Shown one piece after another: positions 16,090 through 29,024 of a stretch of 64,000 nucleotides of DNA. Each line of letters starts with the position of its first letter. Position 1 is the stretch's first letter. The translations under genes and the position numbers were made by a program. This DNA comes from Aphodovivens avicola (GTDB lineage: Bacteria > Actinomycetota > Coriobacteriia > Coriobacteriales > Eggerthellaceae), in the NCBI GenBank assembly GCA_018712515.1, contig DVGW01000013.1, positions 113,692 through 177,691 on the forward strand, given 5' to 3'. The notes under the pieces are model-generated. The model made no database searches and was not told the DNA's origin. It saw nothing but the letters and a program-made list of their open reading frames with translations.

Positions 16090-16656
16090 ATGACGAACGC
16101 ACAGCCCGGCTGGTACCCCGATCCCGCAGGCGACACCGGAAAGCTCCGCTATTGGGACGGCACGCAGTGGACCGACCACCTTGCCGAGCCGCAGCCCGCG
16201 CCCGGCGCCGCCGACGCGACCCCTGGCGCGCAAGCCGCGCCGGCGCAGAACGGGGCGGATCCCGGCGCCGCGCAGAACGGCGGCCCCTCGTTCGTGACGC
16301 CGCCGCGCCCCACCACGCCGCCCTCCTACACGACCGCGAGCTTCGTCGGCGCGGTGCCCTACGACGCGCCCGCGTCGAGCGGACCCGCCTATGCCTCCGG
16401 CACCGTCGAAGCGCCCTATGCGCCGGCGGAAGAGGATCGCACGCTGCGTCTGGTGGCGTTCGTGTTCGCCGTTCTGTGCACCGTGTCGGTGTGCTGGGCG
16501 ATCATCCCCCTGGCGTGGATGATCCCGATGACCGTCCGTTGCTGGGGCATTTACAAGGGAACCAAACCCAACACGACCGCGTTCGGCGTCTGCACGCTCA
16601 TCTTCCTGTCGCTGGTCGGCGGCATCCTGCTGCTCGTCTCGAAGAAGGATCAATAG
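16090..16656 (+). CDS. DUF2510-domain membrane protein
   Basis: The short N-terminal DUF2510 motif (QPGWYPDPAGDTGKLRYWDG, with the terminal W of TQWTDH) is followed by a Pro/Ala-rich linker of about 80 residues and a C-terminal region with two hydrophobic segments (LVAFVFAVLCTVSVCWAIIP and the GVCTLIFLSLVGGILLLV stretch). DUF2510 proteins are common in Actinobacteria and of unknown function. The start is chosen at ATG 16090 because AGAGAGG lies 9 nt upstream; ATG 16081 directly abuts that sequence. The neighbour at 16749 is on the same strand. Confidence 0.78.
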   Translation: MTNAQPGWYPDPAGDTGKLRYWDGTQWTDHLAEPQPAPGAADATPGAQAAPAQNGADPGAAQNGGPSFVTPPRPTTPPSYTTASFVGAVPYDAPASSGPAYASGTVEAPYAPAEEDRTLRLVAFVFAVLCTVSVCWAIIPLAWMIPMTVRCWGIYKGTKPNTTAFGVCTLIFLSLVGGILLLVSKKDQ

Positions 16657-16748
16657 CGCATCCCCCCGCCTCCCCGGCGCATCGCCGCGGCGGCCTGCCG
16701 CACGATGCGGGATGATGGCACCATCGAAAAGACGGAGGGAGGCTCGGC

Positions 16749-17438
16749 ATGATATACCTGACCGGCGACACGCACGGGACGATCGAGATCGGAAAACTGT
16801 CGCGCGCCAACCTGGCGGTCGAGCGGGTCGAACCCGGCGAGGGCGATTTCGTCATCATCCTGGGCGACTTCGGGTTGGTGTTCGCGCCCGACGGGCAAAG
16901 CGCCGAGGAGCGCTGGTGGCTCAAGTGGCTCGACGAGAAACCCTGGACCACCCTGTTCATCGACGGGAACCACGAGAACTTCGCGCGCCTGAACGCGCTC
17001 CCCGAAGAGGAGTGGCGCGGCGGACGCGCGCACCGCGTGTCGGAATCGGTTCTGCACCTGATGCGCGGGCAGATCTTCGAGATCGACGGCCGTTCGTTCT
17101 TCACGATGGGAGGGGCGGCGTCCCATGATCGGCAGTTCCGCAAGGAAGGGCGCTCATGGTGGCCCGAGGAGCTGCCCTCCGAGGAGGAGCTGGCACGGGC
17201 GGATGCGGCGCTCGACGGATGCGGGCGGCGGGTCGACTACGTGCTGACCCACTGCGCGCCCACGCTCGTGCAGGGGCGCATCAACCCGACGTTCCTCCCC
17301 GACCGTCTGACGGAGTATCTGCAGCACGTGCGCGATACGACTGCGTTCCATCGTTGGTATTTCGGCCACTACCACATCGACCGCGAATACGACGACGGCT
17401 TCTGCGCCCTCTACGACTGCGTGCTCCCGATCGAATAG
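16749..17438 (+). CDS. Calcineurin-like metallophosphoesterase
   Basis: The 229-aa cytoplasmic protein carries the whole metal-ligand series of the family: GDTHG (residues 6-10), GDFG (39-42), GNHE (73-76), THCAPT and FGHYHID near the end. These residues bind two metal ions for phosphoester hydrolysis; the substrate is unknown. GGAGGGAGG lies upstream of ATG 16749. It is unrelated in architecture to the giant surface phosphoesterase that follows on the other strand. Confidence 0.88.
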   Translation: MIYLTGDTHGTIEIGKLSRANLAVERVEPGEGDFVIILGDFGLVFAPDGQSAEERWWLKWLDEKPWTTLFIDGNHENFARLNALPEEEWRGGRAHRVSESVLHLMRGQIFEIDGRSFFTMGGAASHDRQFRKEGRSWWPEELPSEEELARADAALDGCGRRVDYVLTHCAPTLVQGRINPTFLPDRLTEYLQHVRDTTAFHRWYFGHYHIDREYDDGFCALYDCVLPIE

Positions 17439-17446
17439 CCCCCGCA

Positions 17447-17516
17447 TGAGAAAAAGGGACAGTCACTTTTTCTCATTTTGCTCGGAGTGAGAAAAAGTGA
17501 CTGTCCCTTTTTCTCA
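17447..17516. repeat. Palindromic element with perfect 29-bp arms
   Basis: Arms 17447-17475 and 17488-17516 are exact reverse complements around a 12-nt centre. Each is built from GAGAAAAAG and GTGACTGTCCC. It lies 8 nt after the metallophosphoesterase stop. It has the same arm length and position (immediately beside a gene end) as the element at 11829-11892. Confidence 0.8.
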
Positions 17517-17521
17517 GCCCC

Positions 17522-17549
17522 CTAAGGGACCCCTTTATGGATCCCTTAG
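17522..17549. terminator. Short hairpin between convergent genes
   Basis: CTAAGGGA (17522-17529) pairs with TCCCTTAG (17542-17549). Together with the adjacent palindrome it could stop transcription from both sides. Confidence 0.45.
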
Positions 17550-17579
17550 AGGGCTGTTGCCGTCTTTTCCTCGGTTGGT

Positions 17580-20500
17580 CTAGTTCTTGCGGCGGGTGTT
17601 TCGCAGCGCAACCAAGCCGGTGATCAGCGCTGCCACCAGCACCGCGCCGAAGCCGACGATTATGCCAGCGACCGGGTCTCCCGTGGCGACGAGCTTCATC
17701 TGGTTCCTGCCGTCCGCGCCGTCGGAACCGGTGCCGGCGCCCGCTCCCGCGCCAGTGCCGGAACCGCTTCCCGTATCCGTGCCGGTGCCGGCACCAGGCT
17801 GGTTATCGGGATCGGTCGGATCGGTGCCGGGCAGGCCAGGATCCGTCGGCTCGGTCGGCTTATCAGAACCGCCGGGCTCGTCAGCACCGGCCTCCTTGAC
17901 GGTCAGCTGGATTTCCACATGCAGCGGCTCGAAGTTCTCGGCGTCCGCCGGCACGAACACCGCCTGATAGGCGCCCGTTTCATCGACGACGTCGTCAGCA
18001 TCGAGCCATGCCCAGATTCCCTCGATCACGGCACCTGTGACCTGCGAGGTCACCGTCGCGCCCTCGAGCGAGACGTCAGCGAGCTTGGTGCCCGCCTCAA
18101 CCTCGGGCGTGTCGACCGTCAAGCCCACCTGCGCAAGCGTCGCCTTGGTGATGGTGATGCCTGCCGGATAATCCTTGGCGAACGCCGCGTACTCGCCCGA
18201 TCCCTCGTAGACGAAACGGACGTCGTAGGCGCCGACGTTGACCGGTGCTTGATCGGTCCATTCATCGGCGCGCATCAGCGAAGCGCGATAGAGCACCTGA
18301 ACTTTGGCGCGCTCGTCGTTCGGGAAGGATTCGCCGAACGCGGGAACGGCGGGCATCGCGCTACCCGTGTAAGCCTGAAGGATGCCGCCAAACGAGATGT
18401 CGGCATCCGAGGACAGATCCTCGAGCCACTTTGCATACAGCGTCGCATCCTGCGCGAACGTCGTCGCAACGATGCCCGCATCGGGGTCGGCGTCCTCGAC
18501 CAGCACCACCGGCTGGGTGAGCGACTCGTCGAGATACCAACCGGCAAGCTCGAACCCTTCACGCTGCGGCACCGTCAGGTCAGAGCCGTGCAGCGGCGCG
18601 TTGATGGCGACGGCCTCCGCGATCGTCTCCTGACCACCCTGGAACATACCGCCGTTGGCATCGAGCGTCAGGACGACCCGGGTCGCCGGCAAAACATCCC
18701 ACTGCGCGTAATAGGTGGAGGGGCCCGCCGTTCTATACATCGTCTCGGCTGCCACCTCGTCGCCGCCCTGCGGCTGGGTGAACCAGCCGAGGAACTCATA
18801 GCCCTCGCGCGTCGGCACGGGCAGCTGGCCGATGGGCGCGTCGAATGTCGCTTCGATCGACGCCTCATCTGCAGCAAGCGCGCCGCCCTGGGCGTCGAGG
18901 GAAATCTGGTAGACGTTGGGCGTCCACTGAGCAATGACAGTCATGCTCTCATTCACCGGAGTGGTGATATCGAATGCAGTACCGTCAGCAGCCGTCCAAC
19001 CGACGAAGGCATAACCGGTGCGCACCGGCTGAGGCAGCATCGCAATCGTACCGCCCGCCGCGATCTCGACGCTGCCGGGAGTGCCGGTGGAAAGCTGGCC
19101 GCCGTTGGCATCGAAAGTCACGGTCACCTTCTGGGCCGGCTGATCCGGGTCTTCGGGGTCGGTGCCAGGCTGATCCGGATCGGTGCCAGGCTGATCCGGG
19201 TCGGTGCCGGGATCGTCCGGATCGGTTCCGGGCTGGTCGGGGTCAGTACCGGGCTGGTCGGGATCGTCGGGATCGTCGACGGCATCGTTCCACGTCATCA
19301 AGAACGGGCTAAAGCCGCCCTCCGGAACCATGAAGCTCACGAAACCATTCTCCTCGTCGAACGTCAGGCTCATCGCTTCAACATCGCAGTCGGCGATGAG
19401 ATCGACGACGTCCTCGTCCGCCATCGTGTAGTCGCGATGCAAGTCGACAAAGTGCAGGATCTTGATGGAGCCGGTGTCGGCGCCTTCGGGGATCCTCCAG
19501 AACACCTGGGTGCCCGCGGTGGAGCTCACCCATGCGTTGGACTGGCTGCGATCGACCAGATCCAGATACTGGAAGTCGGTATTGTCGGCCAGCGCGTCGG
19601 CACCCAAAACCTCCTGGACCCGCGCCAGCAAGGCATCCTCGCGGCCACCCGGCAGCAGATCGTCGGACAGCAGCGTGATGTCGGAACGGTCGGCAATCTC
19701 CACCTCAGGATTGCCGTTGAACAGGATCGTCGTCTCCCCGGGCAGGGCAGCAACCACGCCTCCCTGCGCCTGGCCAAGCGCCGTCGCGACAGCCTGGACG
19801 TCGGAGCCGTCGACCAGCGCCACGTTCAAGTCGCCGCGCTCCGCCTCCGCCGGGTCGGAGACGCTGCGAATGACGAGCTCGGACGGCTCGAGGCTGAAGG
19901 TGTATTCGCGGCCGCCGACGTTGACCTCGACGGTGTCGTCGATGGCTGCGGCGCGCGCCTGCGCCTCGGCAGCACTCACGTCAATGCGGGCGATGTAATG
20001 GCCGGCGACGGTATCGTCGGTCACCTCGTTGCCGTCGACGTCGTAGTACTTAATACTGGCGGTCACACCCTCGTCGAGTCGCTCGTTGAGCTCGTCGATC
20101 GAGACCACGTTGCCCTGGCCATCAACCACGTACTGGTCGATGAAGTGGCCGCCGTTCTCGCTGGTGCCGCCGGTGTAGATTTCGGCCTCCGCCGGACGCA
20201 GGGTCAGGCAGGTGATGTCGTAGGCGAAGGCCGCTTGCTGGCCGTCGGCGAGTTCCCAAACACGGGCGGCCGCGTCGTAGGTCAATGTGAACGTCTCCAC
20301 ACCGTCCTCGTCGGCATTGGCGAAGTAGTGCGCACCGTAGGCAGGATCGCCCATCGCGGCGTAGGCATCCAGGTATTTCTGGGCGTCCATCGTCACCTCG
20401 ACGCTCCAAACCCCGTCGGTTTCGACCGGCTGGCCGATGGTGAAACTCTTGGCGATAAGAGGCTGGACGTTCTCACCTGCAGAGGCGAACGTCACGTCCG

Positions 20501-23500
20501 GATGCGTCTTGTTGCCCTCGTCGCTGTTGATCTCGTTGACGCCGTTGAGCGTCACGACCACACCCTCGAGCGTAGCGACCTCATCGGCTACGGGAGCAGC
20601 AGGAGCCTGCGGCTCGTCGGGACCGGGCTCGTCGCCGACCTCGGACCAACCCGCAACGGCGATGATGTCGCCGATGACGGGCGTCGTCCCATCGAAGGGC
20701 TCGCCGTCAACGGTCCAGCCGGCGAACTCGAAGCCCTCGCGGGTTGCGGTGGGCAGGTTGCCCTCGCCGACGCTCTCGCCTGACTCGAGGAACCAAGCAA
20801 CGCTGCCCTCGACGGTGCCGCTCGCGGCATCGAACGTCACCTTGGCGATCTGGACGCTGGCTGCCTCGCCAGGCTCGTGGTTGGCGTCTCCCTTGGCGCG
20901 CACGTAGTAGGTGCCGGATTCGGTCACCTGGAAGGTGCTGCCCTCGACGGGTTGGGCATCATCGAACTCGGCATTGTCGGCGCGCTCGTAGCCGACGCCC
21001 TCGGCCGGTTCGAACGAGACCGTCGCGCCCTCGGAGCCGGCGGTCACGCTCAGGTCGGGCATGGTCTGATCCGCCTTGGCGATAACCAGGGCATCGTCGA
21101 ATACGCGCTCGAATGCCTTGAACGCTTCATCTTCGGCATAGGTCACCTTGACGTCATAGGTGCCGGCATTGACAGGAGCAGCCTCATCCCACGTATTCTG
21201 TTCGGCATCGCCGTAGAGGATCTCGAAGCGCTCGGGCATGGTGCCTTCGGTTGCGTCGAACTTGAAGACGATCCCCTCGTCGCCATATACATATGCCTTA
21301 TTCACATCCGCGTCGGGCAGAACTGCAATCTCGCGCTTGTCGGTCCACTTGGCGGTGAGCAGGGTATTTTCGGTGATTTTGACGGTGTCCTCCGCCGAGA
21401 CCACCATGCCATCGAGCAGCCAACCCTCGAAGATCTTGCCAGCCTGCGCCACCGGAACGGGAAGCTCCCCATACGCGCTGTCATAGGTAACGGTCATCGG
21501 CGTGATATCATCGTCCGCCTGACCGTCGCCGTCGGCATCGAACGCCAGCTGGTAGGTGTTCGCCGTCCATTTCGCCGCGGACGCAATCGAATCGTTGATC
21601 TGCGTCTCGGCTCCGATCTGCGTCTCGCCGGCGAACCAGCCATCGAACTTATAACCCTCACGGGAAGCTTCGGGCAGATTTCCACCCAGCGTCGTGCCCG
21701 ATTGGATCAGCCAGGCGGCCTTGTCGCCCTGTGAAAGCACACCCTCCCCAACATCGAACGTAGCCTTCACCACCGTGAAGCTCGCCGATGGGCTGGGGTT
21801 ATGATTAGCATCGCCCTTGAAGCGCAGGTAATACGCGCCCTCGCTTCGCACCTCGAAGGTGTCGCCCTGGGTCACTTCGGTCGCGTCGACGAAGTCTTCG
21901 TTGTTCGCCCACTCCAGGTTGCCGACCATTTCGGCGCTGGAGAACGTTACCAGCACGTAATCGCCGAACGTCGACGCGGAGAAGAATCGCTCGGGCAGCT
22001 CCTGATCCGCCTTGTCGATGACCAGCGCATGGCCGATGGCGGCACTGAATTCGGCGTACGTTTCGTCCTCGACGTGAGTCAGCCGCACGTCGTACGCACC
22101 GGCATCCACCGGCAGCGCGGGCGACCAATCCCCATCGCTCTCGCTGGCAGCGGGACGATATTCGACCGTCATCTCCACGCCCTCGGGGTCGGTGGAATAG
22201 GAGAACGAATGCTCCACGCCGTCGTATACGAACTCGTTCTCTTGTCCGACGGTCACCACGACAGCGACCTTATCGGTCCACTGCGCTTTCAGCGTTGCGT
22301 TGCTAGTAATTTTAACGGGGGTGCCGGAGATGATTCTCACGGCATCCTCGCCTTCGCCCAACCACCAGCCGTTGAAGTCCATACCAGCCTTAGCGGGAGT
22401 GGGCAGTTCAGGCCAATTCTGGTCGTAGGTCACCGTGATGGGATCGCCCTCATCTCCTTCGAACACACCGCCATCAGCGTCGAAGTTAACCGTGATGGTC
22501 TTCGCCGTCCACGCCGCAGCGACAGAGGAGCTCTGATCCACAACGGTTTCGGCGTCGAAGTCCGCCTCGCCCATCTTCCAGCCTGCGAATTCATAGCCCT
22601 CGCGGGTCGGATTGGCAGGCATGCCATCCTCACCGACGGCCTGCCCCGCGCCGATAAACCACGCATTGTGGGTAGTTTCGGGCAGCGAGCCTTCACCTGC
22701 GGAAAAATCGACTATCACGACGCTCACCTCGGCGATCACGCCGGCAGCATGGTTGTTGGATTCCTTCGCGCGCACAAAGTACGTACCCGGCTCGATCACC
22801 GTCACCGCACCGTCGGAAACGTCCGCTGCGCTCTCGAACCGCTCGTTGTCGTCCCACTCGAAACCGTTGGCGGCGTCGCCGGAAACCTTGATGATCGCCG
22901 ATTCCGCACCGCCCTGGACTGCCAGCTCGGGCGTCGCCTGGGAGGCCTTGCCGATCTTAACCGCGCTCTCGATCACCTGTTCGAACGAGGCGTAGGCTGC
23001 ATCCTCGTCGCGCGTGATGCGCACATCGTATTCACCCGCATCGGTCGGGACGGTCTGGGAGCTCCAATCGCCATCGTCGTCGCTATCGGCGGGGCGATAC
23101 TCGACCGTGAAGCTACTCGCGTCGACGCCATCGGACTTCACGCTGAACTGGAACATCTGCGCTTCGCCGTTATAGGCGAAGTCGTTGTCACCTGCAGCAA
23201 TCTCAACCTGCGGCTTCTCATTCCACTTCGCATAAACATGCAGGTTGCCGACGATCTCGGTGGCACCGGCGTCGAACGGAAACTCCGTCCCGTCCGGCAC
23301 GTCCTCGGAAACCGCCTTGTAGTACCAGCCGGCAAACACGTGGTTGGCAAGCGACGGATCCGCAGGAACATCTTCAGTATCGACATGATCGGCACCGGAG
23401 GTAAGCTCCACCCGCACGACCTTGGGGGTCTCATCATCCTCGGTGAAGGTGCCGCCGTTGGGGTCGAACACCACGTAAGCGCTCATCGCCTGGGTGCCTA

Positions 23501-26500
23501 CCGCCCAACGACCATAGAGCGTCGTGTCTTCGCCAATCACCGAGGTGCTGGTCACCAGGTTCTCATCCTTGAACCCATCGGTCTCGTCCCAATCCTTATA
23601 CCAGCCGACGAACGTGAAGCCCTTACGCTCGGGAGTGGGAAGCTTGTCACCAATCTCGGCGCCAGCCAGCACGTTAACAGGCTCGGGAGCGGCAATGCTC
23701 GCCCAGTCTTCGCCAACGTATTTGAAGTCGACCTTGTGAGAGGTGCATTTCACGTTGAACTGGACGGGCGAGTCGTTTTCTTTCTCAAGCTTCCAACCCG
23801 CTTCGACCGCCGGATCCGCCTGATCGTCGCCTTCGCTCCACACCAGTTTGACCGTCTTCCGCTTGTTCAGGTCGCCGTCGTAAGCATGGGTGCCCTCAGC
23901 CAATTTGTGGTTATCGTCGAACGCCTTCACATAGGCATCGGCATAAACGGTCACGTCGACGTTCCAATTCGCGCCCGCCTTCGCCAAACCCGTGAGATTC
24001 GCCAAAGCCTCGCCCAGGCTGCCCGGCGCCTCCTCGACTGCGGAAACCTTGCCGACGCTATAAGAGTCGGGCTGCTCGGAGGCGTTCTCGATAAGGTCGA
24101 ACGTCTGCGCCGCGTGCTCCTCGGCCATCGCCTCGTTGCCGTCAGCCACGGTAACATTCAGCAGCTCGGCAAGCTCGCCATACGTGGGCGCCTCGGGGGC
24201 GGCGTCGCAGAAGACGTCTTTGCTCACCGTAATGCCGGTGGGCTCGTCGTCGACCAGCAGCTCGGCAGTCACCTTCACCGTGCCGCGGGAAATCTTCCTC
24301 AGCGTGCCGGGCTGAAGCTCGGACACCGCCTCGCCCGTTTCAGGATCGACTTCCGGCTCGAAGGTCGCGATGGAATTATTGTCCGTCGAGTATTCGAACG
24401 AGATGCAGTGGTCTTTGTAGGCGTCATTCGAGAAGCCGGCGGAAGCTCCGATAGTCACCTTGTCCTGGTTCCACGCGATCTCTTCGACGATGTCCGCGAA
24501 CTTCGGCTCGACCGCGATGATCTCGACGGAATCGCTCAGGTCGGGCTTCGAATCGGACTTTGCCGTGATGGTGGCGCCGCCAGGAGTGTTCAGAGACACA
24601 ACGCCCTGGCCGGCGGATTCTTCCACCTTCGCCGTTTGCTCGTTGCTCGACGACCACGCGATGCCGTTGTCGAACGCATCGGCGGGCGTGGTGTAGCCGT
24701 TCAGGCGGAGGGTGTCCGCCCCCTCCTCGCGCAGGTCGACCACACGCAGGTCATCGCCGTCGATGGTCACGCCGGTAACCGGGTTGTTCTGGATGCTGCG
24801 GGTGGGGCCGTAAACGATCACGTCACCGCTGCCGATGATGCCGGAGCCGGACGGCGCGCCCTTGCCGCCGGTGCCGCCGTAGATCCAATACTTTCCGAAC
24901 ACCGTGCTGGTGCCGTCGGGCAGGGTCGACGTCATGTAGCTACCGTTGTCGGAAACATCATTGGTCGAAAGGCGCGTTGCATTCAGCTTGGCGATATCCT
25001 CGACTGAGCTTGCGCTTGCAGAGCCCTCAACGCGGTATATGCCGTCTTGCGAGGCGTTCCAGTCGTTGGATTTGACGTAGCCCAGCTTGACGTTCTTGTA
25101 GTCGGACGTCGACGGCGAGCCCACATACGGGGCGGTGTCGCCGATCTTCACCGCGCCGTTGGTGTCAGCGAGCACGTGCAGCTTGGCGCCATTCTCCAGC
25201 TTGATGGAGGCGTTGCCATCGCGTCCGCCATAGGTGTTGAACGCTCCGCCCGTGATGTAGGCGTTGCCGCCGGAAACCGCCAGCGGTGTCCAGTCGCTGC
25301 TGGCGGAATCCTGATGCTCGAACGTGCCGCCGTTCACGCGCAGCGTGCCGGAGATCCACATACTGGAGATAGTGCCGCCATTGACGGTGGCGTCACCGTG
25401 CGTGTCGACGACGACGCGTTCGTTGTTCTTGGCGTTGTAGGTGCCGTCGTTGATGACGAGGGTGGTGCCAGTTGCCTCGGACAAAACAGCGCCCTCGGCA
25501 CCCCAATAGGTGCCCGAGCTACCGAGGATCGCCGTGGCGCCGGAATCCATAAGCTTCACGGCAAAGCCCTCGTCCGAACCTCCCGTGCCGTACTCGGTGC
25601 GCAACGAGACGCTGCCCTGGGTGATGAGCGTGCCGCCAGCGTTGACCTCGACGGGGTTGAGCGCGTCGTACCACGAACCCTGCGAACGCGTGTCGTTCAC
25701 GAAGACGGAATCCGCAAGCACGAGCGTTGCTCCGTTTTCCACATGGAAGCGGCAGTAGCGTAGCTCGCCCGTCCCGCGCACCACCACGTCGCGTCTTACA
25801 TAGATTTCACGGTCGCCATCGTCGAGCGCGCCGCCCTCGTTGAACTCGATGGTGCCCTGGGTAATGATCGTTCCTACGCCAGAATCATTGATCGCACTCG
25901 TAAACCCGTCATGATCCGTCACCGTCACCGTGCGCTTGCCGGCAACATTCTGCAGCAGCGAGAGCATGCGTTCGGCAGCGACCAGACGGTCATAGTTGGA
26001 AACCTTCTCCTTGTCCTCAGCGGAAAGCTCGTCGTAAGCTGCGCGCGCTGCCGTGATAGCCCCCTCGTCTGCCGTCGTCACCTCAGACTGTTCGGGCAGC
26101 GCGGCGATCAAATCCTCAACCTGCTTCCAAGCGGGCGCGGCATCCTCCTCCGCCTTGCTGATGGCGAAGCTGTCGACCAGAGCAGAGCCGCCGCCTTCCA
26201 CCTTGTAAGCACGGTAGTACAGGTGGTCGCCATCGATGGTGATGCCCGTGAACACCGGCACCGACAAGTCGAGCGACACTTCACTGGGAATGCTGTCAGA
26301 CGGCGTCTGAACGTAATTCTTCACGCCGCACGTTCCGGCGATGACGAACACGGTTCCACTGGGATTGAGCGCCGTCTCGTAGTTCACGCCCTCGTAGCTT
26401 TGCGTCTCGGTGGTGACGTTCTGCTCGTTGCCATGCGCGAGATACGGCGTGCGGTTGTACACGTGGTCGTGACCGGAAAGAACCACGTCCACATCGGTCG

Positions 26501-29024
26501 CCGCGGCAAGCGAGTTGATCTGGGAGCGGATGGCAAGCACGTCGTCGTCCGCCTGATGCGGTCCGTTGGAATAGGGAGACTTGTGCATGAGCACGATCTT
26601 CCATTCCGTGTCTGCGTTCGCGAGCGTGTCGTACGCCCAGCTGTACTGAGCCTGGGACAGCTCGTTGCCCGAAAGGTCATTCGTGTTCAGCACGACGAAC
26701 GTGGCGTTTTTGTACACGTAGGAGTAGTACACGCCGGTGGAAAGGTCTTGGCCTTCAGGCACGTTCGCCAGGTTGAAATGCGAAACGATGGGGTTGGCGT
26801 CGGTGATGCCCTCGACCTCGCTTTTCGCCTCGTGATTGCCGGCGGCAGGCGTCATCGCCATGCCTTGGGCGACGCCGTTTGCGTCGTCAAGCGCCCAGGT
26901 CCAGTAGTCCTCGTTTGCCCCGTCGTCCACGAAGTCGCCCGCGTGGATGGTGAATGCTGCCGTGGGGAAAGTGGCGTCTGCCTGCGCGAGCGTGTTCAGA
27001 TACACGTCGTAGTCAGACTCGACCATGCCCTGAGAATCGTTCACGTTGATGAACGTGAAGGCATCGTCGCCATCTGCCGCATCGCCGGTGGTGAATTGGT
27101 ACGCCGCGCTCCACAGGTTGGCGTCCTTGTCGCCCACGCGATAGTAGTAGGTGGCGCCGTCGTCCAAGCCGGTCACGCTTGCCGAATACTTCGCGGCTTC
27201 CTGCGTGCCGTACGTGGTGATGAGGCCCAGGTTCATGCGGGTCTTGGGCTTGACCACCTCTTCGCGGCTTGCATCCTTCTCCGCGACGATGCTGCTGAAG
27301 CCGGAATCGGTTGCAACCTGCACCGTGCCCGAATCGATATTAAGCCCGGTATACCAGCGGAAGTTGCGGCTGTTCTCGCTATCCGCACCCAGCGTCATGG
27401 TCACCTGCGTGGGCAGAAGCCCGTTTTCGACAGAAGCTTCGGGTGCGTTCTTCGACCCGTCGAACTCGATGACCACCGCGTTGCCGCTGTCGATCACATC
27501 GTCGGTGAAGTTCATGTCGTAAAGCATCGAGCCTGCCACGTCGGAGATGAGCGAGCCCATGCCCGTCAGGAAACTGGGCGTCAGATACTCGTTGATGAGC
27601 CCGTCAATCAGTTCGCTGATGGCTGCCTCGTCGAAGCCGAAAAGGTCGAGCGTCTCCTCGAGGTTGCCGTCGTTCGTCGCTGTGTCGATGACGGTTTTCC
27701 ACAGCCCGGAGAACGCGATGCCCGTGTTGATCGAGTTATCGGCGAGCAGCGTGTTGATAATGGGCATGAGGTCGGTCTTCAGCGTGTTAATGAGATTCTG
27801 GACGATCTCGCCGCTCTTGATGTAGGTAAGGGCGCTCTTCACCCACGCGGGCGGGTTCTCGCTGCCCGCATAGTGACCGGTGAGCACCACCAGCACCAAG
27901 TCGTAGATGCTGTGCTCCTCGTCGGTGAGCGAAGTGATGCCCATGTTGGACACCTTGGTGACGATCTTGTCGATCTCGTCCAGCAGCCAATCGGGATTCT
28001 CGATGTACTCCGTCTCCACGGTGTTCAAAACATCGTCCACCAGGCGAAGGACCTGGTTGTCGGTGATGGTCATATCGTCAAGCGCCCAGCCGGCCGTGCC
28101 GGACGGTTGCAGCTGGATGCCGTTGTTGCGGTAGGAGACGCTGACGCGGCCGACGCCCGTGCCAAGCTCGATTTCCATTCCGCCCGCAAGGGCATCGCGC
28201 GCGACGTCGAGCACCATTGTGTCTATGTCCACATCGGGCAGGTTTTCTGCCAGCCACGGGCGGATGCCCGTTTCGCCGATCTCCTGGAGAATGGGGCGCA
28301 ACATGCCGTTGGCCATGTTGTTGAACAGCGTTTCGGGATAGAGCTTCTGCTGGGTGTACGCGCGGAAGTCCTCGATATGCTGGGTCTGGCCGTTGTGGTC
28401 GGTGAAATCGATGGATTTCACGCTGTGCGAGGTGACGCTGAACGACTCTTTGGTGCGGTTGGTGCCGTCGCCGAGCGGCTCACCCTTCGTGATGGTCACA
28501 TGACGCTGGGGGCTCATCCAGGAGGACAGGGAGCCCGTCTCCAGGTCGGTTATGGTATTGCCGGAAACCGAGGTGTACTGCGAGATGTCGTTGGCATGCA
28601 TGTGGCCAGTGAACACATAGCGCATGCCGGCGTCGGCCAGCTGGGTGGCGACGTTTTGCCAATCGTCAACGACGTATTCGTAGAGCAGATCCTCCTCGCC
28701 CTGGAAATGCGGGACGACGCCGTGATGCATGAGGCCGATAACGGTGTCGCCCTCGGCTTCGGCTTCCTCGATGCGCTCGACCACCCACGGCATCAGATCC
28801 TCGTCGATGCGCCCGGCGGTGATGTGCTCGTTGGTGCCCATGCCGTTGCCGCCGTCAGGAGAATAGCAGCACGAGTCGATGGCGACGATGCGGAACTTGC
28901 CCAGATCCACGGTGTAGGACATCTGTCCCGCGAGCTCGCCCTGAGCGGCGTTGGGATTCTCGAAATACTGCGCGTTATATTCGCCGTTGTAGCCGAAGTT
29001 TTTGTAGATAGTCTTGAAATCATC
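17580..29024 (-). pseudogene. Giant surface protein, main part: phosphoesterase domains plus InlB-like and MBG-like repeats (downstream of in-frame TAG)
   Basis: This frame continues without break from the fragment at 29025-29567 after one TAG. The first internal ATG (28922, 3,780 codons left) has no good ribosome-binding site. In order: second half of phosphoesterase 1 (GLMHHGVVPHF, FTGHMHAND); a purple-acid-phosphatase-like Fn3 domain; a complete phosphoesterase 2 (GDFVDDG, GNHE, LMHKSPYSNGPH, LSGHDHVYNRTPYL); a helical FIVAR-like stretch (LIAALPEQ...AARAAYDELSAEDKEKV); a beta-helix-like region; a BIG2-like domain; about ten InlB-like repeats (GYEFAGW pattern); about four MBG-like modules (PVNAGTYDVKVTY). 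A Pro/Asp linker of 7-aa TDPDQPG repeats precedes the last InlB repeats. The end is MKLVATGDP, a membrane helix and RNTRRKN, a sortase-like anchor. Confidence 0.85.
19134..19277 (-). repeat. In-gene tandem repeat encoding TDPDQPG
   Basis: 21-bp units encode TDPDQPG or TDPDDPG in about five consecutive copies. This Pro/Asp-rich linker lies between two repeat blocks of the giant protein and is a likely site of length variation. Confidence 0.75.
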
